Assembly: GCF_029626265.1 (NCBI RefSeq)
Contig: NZ_JARUBN010000001.1
Span: forward strand, 7,319,001 to 7,383,000
Reading direction: 5' to 3'
DNA: 64,000 nt
Source: Micromonospora sp. WMMD1102
Lineage (GTDB): Bacteria > Actinomycetota > Actinomycetes > Mycobacteriales > Micromonosporaceae
Positions 16,142 to 25,381 of this stretch are shown piece by piece (the stretch's first letter is position 1; each line of letters opens with the position of its first letter). The notes below the pieces were generated by a model. That model saw only the letters and a list, made by a program, of their open reading frames with translations, was not told the DNA's origin and did no database searches. The position numbers were made by a program, and so were the translations under genes.

Positions 16142-19100
16142 TCAATCCGCCGGGCGGTCTCCCACGTCGGACCGGGTCGGCGCCGCCTTCTGCTCGCCGG
16201 CGTCGTCGGTGGCCGCAGCGGCGGCTTTCGGGGCGGCTGCGCCGTCCGGAGCCGCCCCGGCCGACCTGCCGTCGGCGCCGGGGCTGGCCTCGCCGGTGCC
16301 GTCCGGGCCAGGGCCGTCGGTGCCGGTGCCGGATTCGTCGCCGACCGCTGAAGGGCTGACCGTGACGGTGTCAGGCCCGTCGGTCGCGGTCTCGGCACCA
16401 GCGCTACCGGCGTCGGCAGCGCCGGAACCGGCGGCGGGGACCTCGGTCTCGGCGGTCCCGGCGACCGGGACCTCGGAGCCGGCGGTCCCGGCGGCGGGGA
16501 CCTCGGAGCCGGCGCTGGCCGACGACGGACTGGCGGACGACGAAGCAGCGTCGGCCGACAACGGACCGGAGGCGCTGGCCGGCGGCGGGGCGCTGGCCGG
16601 CGGTGAAACGACGCTGGCCGGCGGCGACGTCACAGCATCGGCCGTGGTCGGCTCGTCCCGGCCGGCGCCGGCGCCGGTAGCGGCCGGGTCCGGAGTGCTC
16701 GTGCCGGTGGTTACGGACTCGGCCACCGTCGTCGCGCCCTCGCCGAACAGGCTCGGCAGCGTCGCGCTGTACGCCGCCCGCAACTCCGGCAGCCCGATGG
16801 TGAACTGGTCCCGGATCTCCAACTCGTCGCCGGTCGTGTCGGTGACCCCGATCAGGGTCCACGGCACGCCCCGCTCGACGCAGAGCGCGGTGAACGCCTT
16901 CTCGTGCCCGCGCGGCACCGCCACCATCGCCCGGCCGGTCGACTCGCTGAACAGGAAGACGAACGGCATCGAACCGGCGGTGAAGCCCTCCGGCAGGGCG
17001 ATCCGGGCCCCGACACCGTTGCGGAGGCTCGACTCCACCAGCGCCTGGGCGAGACCGCCGTCGGAGAGGTCGTGTGCGGAGCGCAGGTGCCCGACCCGGG
17101 CCGCCTCGGCGACCAGCTCGGCGAGCGCCCGCTCGGCCGCCAGGTCGACCCTCGGCGGCACCCCGCCGAGATGCCGGTGGGCGACCCAGGCCCACTCGGA
17201 GCCGGAGAGCTCCAGCCGGGTCTCGCCGAGCAGGAAGATCAGGTCGTGGTCGGCCCCGGTGGTCCGGGCGAAGCCCATCGGCACCCGCTGCGCCACGTCG
17301 TCGAGTACGCCGAGCACGCCGACGACCGGAGTCGGGTGGATCGCCGCCGCACCGGTCTGGTTGTAGAAGCTGACGTTGCCGCCGGTGACCGGGATGCCCA
17401 GTTCGGCGCAGCCGTCGGCGAGCCCGCGCACGGCCTCGGCGAACTGCCACATCACGCCCGGGTCCTCCGGCGAGCCGAAGTTCAGGCAGTCGGTCACCGC
17501 GACCGGCTTCGCGCCGGTCACGGCCACGTTCCGGTACGCCTCGGCGAGCGCCAGCTTGGCACCGTGGTACGGGTCCAGCCGGGTGTACCGGCCGTTGCCG
17601 TCGACCGACATGGCGACGCCCAGCCCGGACCGCTCGTCGATCCGGATGATCCCGGCGTCCTCCGGCTGCGCCAGCACGGTGTTGCCGAGGACGTACCGGT
17701 CGTACTGCTCGGTGATCCAGGTCTTGTCGCAGAGGTTCGGCGAGGCGATCATCCGGAGCAGGGTTTCCCGCAGCGCCTCGGCGGTGGCCGGCCGGGGCAG
17801 CGTCTCGGCCCGGTCCGCCTGGAGCAGGATCAGGTCGGCGGGCTCCCGCATCGGGCGGGCGTAGACCGGACCGTCGTCCACAAGCGAGCCCGGCGGCACG
17901 TCGACCACGGTGTGCCCCTGCCAGGTGACCAGCAGTCGGCCCGGCCCGGAACCCGCCGGGGCGCCGGTCACCTCGCCGATCGCGCTGGCCGGCACGCCCC
18001 ACTTCTCGGCGATCCGCAGCACCGCGTCGAGCTTCTCCGGGGCGACGATCAGCAGCATCCGCTCCTGCGACTCGCTGGCCAGGATCTCGTGCGGCTGCAT
18101 CGACGCCTCGCGCAGGGGTACCCGCTCCAGCAGGACCCGCATGCCGGTGCCGGCCGCGGCGGCGGTCTCGGTGAGCGCGCAGGTCAGCCCGGCGCCGCCG
18201 AGGTCCTGGATGCCGACGACGAGCCCGGCGTCGTACAGCTCCAGGCACGCCTCGATCAGCAGCTTCTCCATGAACGGGTCGCCGACCTGCACCGACGGGC
18301 GGCGCTGCGCGCTGCCGTCGTCGAAGGTGGCGCTGGCCAGCACGGAAACCCCGCCGATGCCGTCCCGTCCGGTCTTGGCGCCGAGCAGCACCACGACGTT
18401 GCCGGGGCCGGCGGCGGCCTTGTTCTGTAGCCGCCGCACCGGAAGGACCCCGAGGCAGAGCGCGTTGACCAGCGGGTTGCCCTGGTAGCAGGAGTCGAAG
18501 ACGACCTCGCCGCCGATGTTCGGCAGCCCGAGCGAGTTGCCGTACGTGCCGATCCCGGCGACGACGCCGGGGAGTACCCGGGCGGTGTCGGGGTGGTCGG
18601 CGGCGCCGAAGCGCAGCGGGTCCATCACCGCGACCGGCCGGGCGCCCATCGCCAGGATGTCCCGGACGATCCCGCCGACACCGGTCGCCGCGCCCTGGTG
18701 CGGCTCGACGAAGCTCGGGTGGTTGTGCGACTCGACCTTGAAGGTCACCGCCAGCTCGTCGGAAATCTGGATCACGCCGGCGTTCTCGCCGATGCCGGCG
18801 AGCAGCCGGTCGCTCGGCGGGGCCTTCTCCCCGAACTGCCGCAGGTGCACCTTGCTCGACTTGTAGGAGCAGTGCTCGCTCCACATGATCGAGTACATCG
18901 CCAGCTCGGACTGGGTGGGGCGGCGGCCGAGGATCTGCCGGATCCGGTCGTACTCGTCGTCGCGCAGGCCCAGCTCGGCGTAGGGCTGGAGGTCGCCGGG
19001 GGTGGCCGCCGCGTTCGACACGGTGTCCAGGCCGCCCGGGTAGCCGTTCACCGGCAGCTCGGCGGGAACGCCTTCCGGCTCCGGCTGGCCGGGTACGGCC

Positions 19101-19258
19101 GACTCGGCCGAGGCCGAGGCCGGAGCCGGAGCCGGAGCCATCCTGGCCGCCACCGCGTCGACGGCCGAGGCGGGTGCCGGGGTTGCGGGATCGGGTGCCG
19201 AGGGGTGGCCGGCGAGGGCGGGCTCTGGCTGGCCCATGACCTCACTCCGTTCGATCAT
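16142..19258 (-). CDS. purL: Phosphoribosylformylglycinamidine synthase subunit PurL with extra tails
   Basis: 1038 residues; the PurL of PurSQL-type bacteria is usually near 750. The core starts about residue 78 ([17 protein letters not shown]) and has [34 protein letters not shown] and [14 protein letters not shown]. It makes FGAM from FGAR and ATP, with ammonia from PurQ. Residues 1-77 and the last 196 (843-1038) are low-complexity Ala/Pro/Ser/Thr/Gly/Asp, with [11 protein letters not shown] repeats in the tail, and look disordered. The ATG at 19258 overlaps the purQ stop (ATGA), with GGGAG upstream. The tail remains in frame to a single stop and has normal high GC at third positions. Confidence 0.95.
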   Translation of the reverse strand: MIERSEVMGQPEPALAGHPSAPDPATPAPASAVDAVAARMAPAPAPASASAESAVPGQPEPEGVPAELPVNGYPGGLDTVSNAAATPGDLQPYAELGLRDDEYDRIRQILGRRPTQSELAMYSIMWSEHCSYKSSKVHLRQFGEKAPPSDRLLAGIGENAGVIQISDELAVTFKVESHNHPSFVEPHQGAATGVGGIVRDILAMGARPVAVMDPLRFGAADHPDTARVLPGVVAGIGTYGNSLGLPNIGGEVVFDSCYQGNPLVNALCLGVLPVRRLQNKAAAGPGNVVVLLGAKTGRDGIGGVSVLASATFDDGSAQRRPSVQVGDPFMEKLLIEACLELYDAGLVVGIQDLGGAGLTCALTETAAAAGTGMRVLLERVPLREASMQPHEILASESQERMLLIVAPEKLDAVLRIAEKWGVPASAIGEVTGAPAGSGPGRLLVTWQGHTVVDVPPGSLVDDGPVYARPMREPADLILLQADRAETLPRPATAEALRETLLRMIASPNLCDKTWITEQYDRYVLGNTVLAQPEDAGIIRIDERSGLGVAMSVDGNGRYTRLDPYHGAKLALAEAYRNVAVTGAKPVAVTDCLNFGSPEDPGVMWQFAEAVRGLADGCAELGIPVTGGNVSFYNQTGAAAIHPTPVVGVLGVLDDVAQRVPMGFARTTGADHDLIFLLGETRLELSGSEWAWVAHRHLGGVPPRVDLAAERALAELVAEAARVGHLRSAHDLSDGGLAQALVESSLRNGVGARIALPEGFTAGSMPFVFLFSESTGRAMVAVPRGHEKAFTALCVERGVPWTLIGVTDTTGDELEIRDQFTIGLPELRAAYSATLPSLFGEGATTVAESVTTGTSTPDPAATGAGAGRDEPTTADAVTSPPASVVSPPASAPPPASASGPLSADAASSSASPSSASAGSEVPAAGTAGSEVPVAGTAETEVPAAGSGAADAGSAGAETATDGPDTVTVSPSAVGDESGTGTDGPGPDGTGEASPGADGRSAGAAPDGAAAPKAAAAATDDAGEQKAAPTRSDVGDRPAD

Positions 19259-19938
19259 GCGGGTACTCCCGCGAGGTGCTTGAGGACCGAGGTGAAGAAG
19301 CCGAGCCCGTCGAGGGAGGGTCCGGTCAGCGCCTCCACCGCGTGCTCCGGGTGCGGCATCAGCCCGACCACGTTGCCGGCCTCGTTGCTGATGCCGGCGA
19401 TGTCCCGCAGCGAGCCGTTCGGGTTGCCGCCCAGGTAGCGCGCGACGACCCGGCCGGTCGCCTCCAGCTCGTCGAGGGTGCGCTCGTCGGCGACGTAGCA
19501 GCCCTCGCCGTTCTTCACCGGGATCAGGATCTCCTGACCGGGCTGGAAGGCGTTGGTCCAGGCGGTGCCGGCCGACTCCATCCGCAGCACCTGGTCGCGG
19601 TTGCGGAAGTGCAGGTGCTGGTTGCGGGTCAGCGCGCCGGGCAGCAGGTGTGCCTCGCAGAGGATCTGGAAGCCGTTGCAGATGCCGAGCACCGGCAGGC
19701 CGTCCCGGGCTCCGACGGCGATCGTCTGCATCACCGGGGCGAACCGGGCGATGGCGCCGCAGCGCAGGTAGTCGCCGTAGGAGAAGCCGCCGGGCAGCAC
19801 GACGGCGTCGACGCCGTGCAGGTCGGGGTCGTCGTGCCAGAGCGACACCACCTCGGCGCCGGCGATCCGGGCGGCGCGGGCCGCGTCCCGGTCGTCGAGC
19901 GAGCCGGGGAAGGTCACCACGCCGATCCGGGCGGTCAC
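19255..19938 (-). CDS. purQ: Phosphoribosylformylglycinamidine synthase subunit PurQ
   Basis: 227-residue class I glutamine amidotransferase subunit supplying ammonia to PurL. The nucleophile is the Cys of GICNGFQIL, and the His/Glu pair lies in [10 protein letters not shown]-terminal [20 protein letters not shown] is family-typical. GTG 19938 with GGAGGG upstream overlaps the purS stop by 4 bp (GTGA), and its own stop overlaps purL (ATGA). The three genes therefore form one tightly coupled operon purS-purQ-purL. Confidence 0.97.
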   Translation of the reverse strand: MTARIGVVTFPGSLDDRDAARAARIAGAEVVSLWHDDPDLHGVDAVVLPGGFSYGDYLRCGAIARFAPVMQTIAVGARDGLPVLGICNGFQILCEAHLLPGALTRNQHLHFRNRDQVLRMESAGTAWTNAFQPGQEILIPVKNGEGCYVADERTLDELEATGRVVARYLGGNPNGSLRDIAGISNEAGNVVGLMPHPEHAVEALTGPSLDGLGFFTSVLKHLAGVPA

Positions 19939-20198
19939 GGGTTGCCCTCCGCAGTGTCCCCGGCCTCGGCGACCCGGATCGAGAAGTCCTCGATCACCGG
20001 GTTGGCCAGCAGCTTGTCCGCGATCTCCCGGGCCCGGTCCAGGTCCGGCTGGCCGGTGAACTCGATTTCGATCCGCCGGCCGATGCGCACGGAGGATACG
20101 TCCGTGACGCCGAGCCTCGGCAGCGCATTCGCGACGGCCTGGCCCTGAGGATCGAGAATCTCCGGCTTGAGCATGACGTCGACGACGACGCGAGGCAC
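19935..20198 (-). CDS. purS: Phosphoribosylformylglycinamidine synthase subunit PurS
   Basis: 87 residues. The small subunit holds PurQ and PurL together and helps ammonia transfer. It begins [20 protein letters not shown] and has [18 protein letters not shown], both typical. GTG start with AGGAG 8 nt upstream. First gene of the purSQL operon; its promoter should lie in 20199-20400. Confidence 0.95.
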   Translation of the reverse strand: MPRVVVDVMLKPEILDPQGQAVANALPRLGVTDVSSVRIGRRIEIEFTGQPDLDRAREIADKLLANPVIEDFSIRVAEAGDTAEGNP

Positions 20199-20565
20199 TG
20201 GGCACTCCTGACTGTGTACGCAGTTGGGTGCCGGCCCACGAAAGGGGCGAGCGGAGCCAGCGTACCCGGCCGACCAGCCAGTTGACGCACGGGCCGGCGC
20301 GTCGATGCCCCCGGCGGAGCGCGGCGGCCCGGGGGCGTCCCCATGCCGGGCGTACCGGACCCGGTCACCCGGCGGACGGGGCCGGAAACCGGCCGAAGGG
20401 GTTCACCCTTGTGAATAGGTGACGAACGGCTTAGCGTGTGGCGTCAAACGTCCGGTTGGCAGGACCGAACGTCGACCACCCAGGTCCGTACGGCGGACAT
20501 CCTCCCGCCTACGGCGGCTCAACCGACCCGGTGATCCCGGGTAAACCCCCCGGAAGGAGCCCCCT
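20199..20565 (+). promoter_or_regulatory. Divergent purS/protease intergenic region with a putative promoter
   Basis: No gene is seen. For the protease, TTGTGA (20409-20414) and TAGCGT (20432-20437) with a 17-bp spacer form a good housekeeping-like promoter and imply a leader of about 120 nt. A weak dyad ACGTCCGGT/ACCGAACGT (20448-20473) lies in that leader. I did not find a clear purS promoter or a purine riboswitch on the other strand. Confidence 0.45.
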
Positions 20566-21246
20566 GTGCGTATTCACCGAACCCTGGTGATGCTCGCCAC
20601 CGCCCTCACCGGCGCGCTCGTCGCGCCGTCCGTCGCCACTGCCGCCCCCGTCACCCCCTACATCATCGGTGGCGGCACCGTCTCCTCGGCCCCGTGGGCC
20701 GCGGCCGTGTTCAGCAACGGCTCGTTCACCTGCTCCGGCACCATCATCGCGGCCCGCTGGGTGCTCACCGCCCGGCACTGCGTCAGCGGCACGATGTCGG
20801 TACGGGTGGGCAGCGTCAACCGGAGCTCCGGTGGCGTCACCAGCGGCGTGACCGCCAGTTACGGTCGCTACGACCTCGCGCTGCTGAACCTCTCCACCTC
20901 GATCCAGACCAGCTACATGCCGCTGTCCAGCGCCTACCCGCCGGTCAACTCCACCAACTCGATCTACGGGTGGGGGATGACCTGCTACAGCGGCTGCTCG
21001 GCGTCCACCACGCTGAAGACCGCCACCGTACGGGTGACCAGCACCAGCGTCACCGACGCGTACGGCGGGCGGGCGATCCGGAGCACCCGGATCAACGGCA
21101 ACGCCTGGCGTGGCGACTCGGGCGGCCCGCAGATCTACAACGGCGCCCAGGTGGGTGTCGCGTCCACCGCCGACGGGCAGAGCATCCAGAACTACGGCAG
21201 CGTCGCCTACAACCGTTCCTGGATCACCTCCGTCTCCGGCGTCTAG
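20566..21246 (+). CDS. Secreted trypsin-like serine protease (S1 family)
   Basis: 226 residues. A signal peptide (about 1-27, ending SVATAA) is followed by the mature start YIIGGGTV. The catalytic triad is His71 (TARHC), Asp103 (RYDLALL) and Ser185 (GDSGGP). Cysteine pairs C56/C72 and C140/C144 are present. The residue six before the active Ser, which sets S1 specificity, is Asn179 rather than the Asp of trypsin, so strict Arg/Lys cleavage is doubtful. The usual IVGG propeptide junction is replaced by IIGGG close to the signal cleavage site, suggesting little or no propeptide. GTG start after GGAAGGAG. A terminator follows. Confidence 0.9.
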   Translation: MRIHRTLVMLATALTGALVAPSVATAAPVTPYIIGGGTVSSAPWAAAVFSNGSFTCSGTIIAARWVLTARHCVSGTMSVRVGSVNRSSGGVTSGVTASYGRYDLALLNLSTSIQTSYMPLSSAYPPVNSTNSIYGWGMTCYSGCSASTTLKTATVRVTSTSVTDAYGGRAIRSTRINGNAWRGDSGGPQIYNGAQVGVASTADGQSIQNYGSVAYNRSWITSVSGV

Positions 21247-21274
21247 GCACCACCCACACCCTCCTCAGGGGTAT

Positions 21275-21311
21275 GGCGCGGACGTTCCGACTGGGTCGGG
21301 ACGTCCGCGCC
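21275..21311 (+). terminator. Terminator after the protease gene
   Basis: A 15-bp stem, GGCGCGGACGTTCCG (21275-21289) with CGGGACGTCCGCGCC (21297-21311), one wobble, 7-nt loop. Confidence 0.85.
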
Positions 21312-21464
21312 GCGCCGTTTCCGTCGGCCAGGCACCGTTTGACGACCGAGCGGCCGGTCTCGGGGTACCGGCGCCCTTTCGCGGCAGCCGCGCTGTTTCG
21401 CAAACTGGAGCGATGTGAACAGCCCTCGCAAACCGGGCGGCCCCTGCTCTGCCAGCATCAACGT

Positions 21465-21923
21465 GTGCTGGTCGTGACGACGGATCATCTGCCGGGCTAC
21501 GACATCCGAGCCGTACTCGGCGAAGTCGTGTCCTCCCAGGCCCGGACCCGGAACCCGTACCGGGAGGGGGTGAAGAACCTCCGTGGTGGCGCCTACGACC
21601 CGAAGGCGCCGGAGAACCTCACCCGCTGGCGTACCGACGCCGTGCAGAAGCTGGGTGAGGAGGCCACCCGGCTCGGCGCCAACGCGGTGATCGGGATGCG
21701 CTTCGACCACCGCGAGGTCGGCGAGATGTGGATGGAGTTGTGTGCCTACGGCACTGCGGTGGTCGCCGTCCGGCAGCCACCCGCGCATCCGCCCGCCGAC
21801 CAGCCGAAGGTCGCCGCCGAGACGGCGCACCTGGCCGAACCGCTGGGCTCCGGCGCGATCGCCGAGGCACCCAGCGCACCCGACCTGGGCAGCGCCGCCG
21901 GCACCCCGACACCCCGGAACTGA
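21465..21923 (+). CDS. YbjQ/UPF0145 family protein
   Basis: 152 residues. Residues 1-105 match the UPF0145 (YbjQ, DUF74) fold: VVTTDHLPGYDIRAVLGEVV, GGAYDPKAPENL and GANAVIGMRFDHREVG. These proteins form pentamers; a heavy-metal-binding role is suggested in the literature for some, not proven. The last 45 residues are a Pro/Ala-rich tail not part of the family. GTG 21465 is chosen because the family normally starts at this point; no clear ribosome site precedes it. It converges on the next gene with a 7-bp gap. Confidence 0.85.
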   Translation: MLVVTTDHLPGYDIRAVLGEVVSSQARTRNPYREGVKNLRGGAYDPKAPENLTRWRTDAVQKLGEEATRLGANAVIGMRFDHREVGEMWMELCAYGTAVVAVRQPPAHPPADQPKVAAETAHLAEPLGSGAIAEAPSAPDLGSAAGTPTPRN

Positions 21924-21930
21924 CCCCGGC

Positions 21931-22467
21931 TCACCGGCGGTCGGGCTGCTCCACGGGTACGCAGCGGAGCAGGATCTGCCGCATCGAACCCATGCCGTAC
22001 CGGTCGACATCGCTGGAGAGTTCCGCGACCTCGCGCAGTACCGGACCGATCCGCACCCCGGCCGCCCTCGCCACCCGACCCAGGTCGGCGAGGGTCAACA
22101 GTTCGTCCCGGGTGTCGAGCCCCTGGTCGCGGGCGGAGAGCAGCAGCAGTTGGCGCCGGAACCGCTCCACCGTGTCGGCCGGGAACGACAGCCCGACCGC
22201 CCACTGGAAGGACCGGTGGTCCCGGAACAGCTCGCGGATCGCCGTACGCGTCGCCTCGTCCCCGTCGGCGTAGCGGTGCAGCAGCGCGGCCAGTACGACC
22301 GCCGCCTCGCCGGCGACACCGGCCTGCTCGACGGCGGGCGGCGCCGCCCGCAGCCGGTCCGCCCAGTCCGGGTCGGCCAGGTCGACGGGTCGGTTGGCGA
22401 TCGGCGCGATCGCCCGGTCCAGGCGGGCCACCCGGGCAGCCAGGTCGTCGAGCAGGTCGTCGGGCAT
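21931..22467 (-). CDS. Hypothetical soluble helical protein downstream of purB
   Basis: 178 residues, starting MPDDLLDDLAARVARLDRAI. It is rich in Leu/Ala/Arg with no signal, membrane helix or cysteine motif. I do not recognise a family. The central part (RYADGDEATRTAIRELFRDH, then SFQWAVGLSF) suggests a helical bundle. It is 52 bp downstream of purB on the same strand and may be cotranscribed. ATG 22467 is the likely start; a start at 22491 in the same frame is possible and the ribosome sites are weak for both. Confidence 0.65.
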   Translation of the reverse strand: MPDDLLDDLAARVARLDRAIAPIANRPVDLADPDWADRLRAAPPAVEQAGVAGEAAVVLAALLHRYADGDEATRTAIRELFRDHRSFQWAVGLSFPADTVERFRRQLLLLSARDQGLDTRDELLTLADLGRVARAAGVRIGPVLREVAELSSDVDRYGMGSMRQILLRCVPVEQPDRR

Positions 22468-22519
22468 GGCCACAGTGTGCCGCCCCGACACCAGTGTCCC
22501 GATCCGGCGGCTCGCCGGG

Positions 22520-23962
22520 TCAGAGGATTGGCGCCGGGTCGTACGCGGCGGCTTCGGGGTGCGCCGCCAGCACCGTGGCGATCCGGTCGGCCACGGCCCG
22601 GACCTGCGCGGACGCCGCCCCGGTGAAGCCCGCCCGGTCCGCGACCAGCTCGTCGATCTCGGCCCTGGTCAGGCCGAGCCGGCCGTCGGCGGCGAGCCGG
22701 TCGAAGAGGTCGTTCTCGGCGGCGCCCTTCTCGCGCATCGCCAGCGCCACCGCGACCGCGTGCTCCTTGATCACCTCGTGCGCCGTCTCCCGGCCGACCC
22801 CGCGGCGGACCGCCGCCACCAGGATCCTGGTGGTGGCCAGGAAGGGCAGGTAGCGGTCCAGCTCCCGGGCGATCACCGCCGGGTACGCGCCGAACTCGTC
22901 AAGCACCGTCAGGAAGGTCTGGAACAGCCCGTCGGCGGCGAAGAACGCGTCCGGCAGGGCGACCCGGCGGACTACCGAGCAGGAGACGTCGCCCTCGTTC
23001 CACTGGTCGCCGGCCAGCTCGCCGACCATCGACAGGTAACCCCGGATGATCACCGCGAAGCCGTTCACCCGCTCGCTGGACCGGGTGTTCATCTTGTGCG
23101 GCATCGCGCTGGACCCGACCTGGCCGGGGCGGAAACCCTCGGTGGCCAGTTCCTGCCCGACCATCAGCCGGATCGTGGTGGCCAGGCTGCTCGGCGCGGC
23201 GGCGGTCTGGGCCAGCGCGGAGATCACGTCGAGGTCGAGGGAGCGCGGATAGACCTGGCCGACGCTGTCGAGTACCCGGCGGAAGCCCAGGTGCCCGGCG
23301 ACCCGGCGCTCCAGCTCGGCCACCTTCGCCGCGTCCCCGTCGAAGAGGTCGAGCTGGTCGGCGGCGGTGCCGACCGGCCCCTTGACGCCGCGCAGCGGGT
23401 AGCGCTCGATCAGGTCGGTCAGTCGCTCGTACCCGATCAGCAGCTCCTCGGCGGCGCTGGCGAACCGCTTGCCCAGCGTGGTGGCCTGCGCGGCGACGTT
23501 GTGCGAGCGTCCGGTGAGCACCAGGTCGGTGTGCTCGACGGCGAGCCGGGCCAGCCGGGCCAGGGCGGCGACCACCCGGTCCCGGATCAGTTCCAGCGAG
23601 GCCCGGACCTGGAGCTGCTCGACGTTCTCGGTCAGGTCGCGTGAGGTCATCCCCTTGTGCACCTGCTCGTGCCCGGCCAGCGCGCTGAACTCCTCGATCC
23701 GCGCCTTCACGTCGTGCCGGGTGACCCGCTCCCGGGCCGCGATCGAGGCCAGGTCGACCTGGTCCAGCACCTGCTCGTACGCCTCGACCACCCCGTCCGG
23801 CACCGGCACGCCGAGATCGCGCTGCGCCCGGAGTACGGCCAGCCAGAGCCGCCGTTCCATCCGGATCTTCTCCTCCGGAGACCAGAGGGCGGCCAGCTCG
23901 GCCGAGGCGTAGCGGTTGGCCAGGACGTTGGGAATGGCGGTCACCCCGCCATTGTCTGACAT
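22520..23962 (-). CDS. purB: Adenylosuccinate lyase
   Basis: About 480 residues. Fumarase/aspartase superfamily enzyme acting twice in purine synthesis, on SAICAR and adenylosuccinate. The signature loop SSAMPHKMNTRSSERV carries the catalytic serine. HEQVHKGMTSRDLTENV and TGRSHNVAAQATTLG hold the other active-site residues. Start is uncertain: ATG 23962 or GTG 23944 (VTAIPNVLANRYAS); neither has a strong ribosome site, and known homologues begin near the latter. Divergent from the L11-like gene, with 138 bp between them. Confidence 0.95.
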   Translation of the reverse strand: MSDNGGVTAIPNVLANRYASAELAALWSPEEKIRMERRLWLAVLRAQRDLGVPVPDGVVEAYEQVLDQVDLASIAARERVTRHDVKARIEEFSALAGHEQVHKGMTSRDLTENVEQLQVRASLELIRDRVVAALARLARLAVEHTDLVLTGRSHNVAAQATTLGKRFASAAEELLIGYERLTDLIERYPLRGVKGPVGTAADQLDLFDGDAAKVAELERRVAGHLGFRRVLDSVGQVYPRSLDLDVISALAQTAAAPSSLATTIRLMVGQELATEGFRPGQVGSSAMPHKMNTRSSERVNGFAVIIRGYLSMVGELAGDQWNEGDVSCSVVRRVALPDAFFAADGLFQTFLTVLDEFGAYPAVIARELDRYLPFLATTRILVAAVRRGVGRETAHEVIKEHAVAVALAMREKGAAENDLFDRLAADGRLGLTRAEIDELVADRAGFTGAASAQVRAVADRIATVLAAHPEAAAYDPAPIL

Positions 23963-24062
23963 CCCGGTCGAGCCCGGTCCGGCGGGCGGTCCGGTGGGGG
24001 TGTCGGGGCGGCGGTCCTCAGGTCGGCCGGTCGCCGGCCCGGCGACAACGCCGGAAACGGCG

Positions 24063-24100
24063 TTGACCTTCCAGTCGCTGGAATCCCTAGCTTCGCCCGC
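24063..24100 (+). promoter_or_regulatory. MerR-type promoter with dyad operator, apparently leaderless
   Basis: TTGACC (24063-24068) and TAGCTT (24088-24093) are separated by 19 bp. The spacer contains the perfect dyad TTCCAGTCGCTGGAA (24069-24083). An overlong 19-bp spacer filled by a dyad is the hallmark of promoters activated by MerR-family regulators, which untwist DNA. The start codon ATG at 24101 begins 7 nt after the -10, so the transcript is probably leaderless. No MerR-family gene other than bldC is adjacent. Confidence 0.72.
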
Positions 24101-24532
24101 ATGGCAGCACAGCGGAAGATCAGCCGTCAGCTCACCCTGGAACTCGACGCCGGCAACGCGGCAATTGTCGACATCGGCAAGATGCTCGGGCCGACCTGCG
24201 TCAACACCCGGCAGTTGAAGCTCGACTACGACGCCGGCACCGTGAACCAGCGCGGAGAGCTCGTCCCGGTGGTCGTCACCGTCTTCGACGACCGGTCGTA
24301 CGCGCTGCGGTTCAAGACGCCGCCGACGGCGTACCTGATCCGGAAGGCGCTCGGGATGGCCGGCGGTTCGGCCCGGCCCGGCGGGCAGGTGGTGGCCAGG
24401 ATCTCCCGCCAGCAACTGCGGGAGGTCGCCGAACGGAAGTTGCCGGATCTGAACACCGACGACGCGGCGGCGGCGATGCGGCAGGTCGCCGGTACCGCCC
24501 GCTCGATGGGGGTGCTGGTCGCGGAGGAGTGA
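24101..24532 (+). CDS. Divergent ribosomal protein L11 paralogue
   Basis: 143 residues colinear with RplK. The C-terminal rRNA-binding domain is recognisable (ISRQQLREVAERKLPDLNTD, then AGTARSMGV), as are RSYALRFKTPPTAYLI and the N-terminal AGN..LGPTCVN frame. The Pro-rich loop of normal L11 (consensus NPSPPVGPALG) reads AAIVDIGKMLG here, so all its prolines are gone. The gene is alone, not in the secE-nusG-rplK-rplA cluster, which suggests a second copy; the window cannot show whether the normal rplK exists elsewhere. Loss of those prolines is known to give thiopeptide resistance, so a resistance or specialised-ribosome role is plausible. Downstream is accessory DNA. Confidence 0.85.
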   Translation: MAAQRKISRQLTLELDAGNAAIVDIGKMLGPTCVNTRQLKLDYDAGTVNQRGELVPVVVTVFDDRSYALRFKTPPTAYLIRKALGMAGGSARPGGQVVARISRQQLREVAERKLPDLNTDDAAAAMRQVAGTARSMGVLVAEE

Positions 24533-24850
24533 ACAGCACCCACCGGGGCGGACACCGGCACGGGTCACGACCGCACTGGCAAGAGGGTGGAGCACTCGCA
24601 TTCCGCGTCCACCGATCGGCTGCTGCCCGGACGCAATACGCCGGGGATGTATCTCCCAGCCTGTGGGCGTGTGATCGACGGCAAGGTCTGAAGCCCTCGG
24701 GTCTAGTCACGCATCTGCAACCGTGAGAACCTTATCTACCTCTGGGTAATCGTAGAGCTACCGAAAGTCTCACTGGCGGGGGTGCGTGTTGACGCAGCTC
24801 GACCTGTTCGGACCGAACCCCGACGGTCCCGAACCGAAACCAGGCAGTGA
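24533..24850. other. Intergenic stretch, left edge of the accessory island
   Basis: No intact gene. Base composition drops relative to the flanks, for example around 24700-24770. A short frame from GTG 24786 (VLTQLDLFGPNPDGPEP) has no recognisable continuation and may be the remains of another gene start. No tRNA or clear attachment repeat was found. Confidence 0.4.
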
Positions 24851-25381
24851 CCAGCCCGTTCGACTCAGGCTCCTCATCCCTGGCAGAAGCGCCGCCGCCT
24901 TCTCGACCCGCACATCCAAAGCTCCATGTGCCAGCTCAACCAGCAGGTACGAGAACAACCCGACGCCCCGTCCCTGGCGCTCATCAAACCGGCACGGCTG
25001 GAAGACCTCGAAGTTGTCCCACACCCCGGTTGGTCAAGCAGCGACCAGCAGAAGATCGACGCCTACGTAAACCAGTTCGACCTGCTCAACGACAGAAAGC
25101 GCACCCCGTTGGAGGCCCCCCGGTTCAAAGCTACCTACCGCTATCGCTGCCACGACTCACGCTGCAGAGGTCACCAGCAAGGCGTTCTCGACTGGGAACT
25201 CGTCACCTTCCAACGCCGTCTACGCCACCACACCGACAACGATCTGCGGCGGGCCATCATCGACAAATTCCTGCACGAGCTGTGTGCGCCGACCCGGGAC
25301 ACTGCGTTCTACGTCGGCAACCAGGCCAAGCGGGTCACCGCCTTCAGCATCCTCGGCGTCTACTGGCCCCCGAAGTCCTGA
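24851..25381 (+). pseudogene. N-terminally truncated conserved gene (partner of DUF488)
   Basis: The open frame after a TGA at 24848-24850 reads WQKRRRLLDPHIQSSMCQL, then SLALIKPARLEDLEV, RYRCHDSRCRGHQ and FYVGNQAKRVTAFSILGVYWPP. I recall full-length relatives of about 220-250 residues. They have an N-terminal WVRLYPVPFR-type segment, and a C-terminal half with a C-x4-C-x2-H motif and GNQHQ...F.VLG.WWP. Here the N-terminal third is missing and a stop closes the frame before it. A shorter translation from ATG 24926 (151 residues) is possible. The 3' end overlaps the convergent DUF488 gene by 38 bp. Function of the family is unknown to me. Confidence 0.6.

Noticed and set aside
20199..20565. 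Possible purine riboswitch before purS
   Set aside because: No recognisable aptamer core on either strand, and purine riboswitches are not usual in this group.
24101..24532. Assignment as the housekeeping rplK
   Set aside because: Missing secE, nusG and rplA neighbours and loss of the Pro-rich loop argue for a second-copy type, though the window cannot show the other copy.
24926..25381. 151-residue ORF annotated as a complete small protein
   Set aside because: The recognisable family sequence starts upstream of this ATG, so the ATG is internal to a truncated gene.
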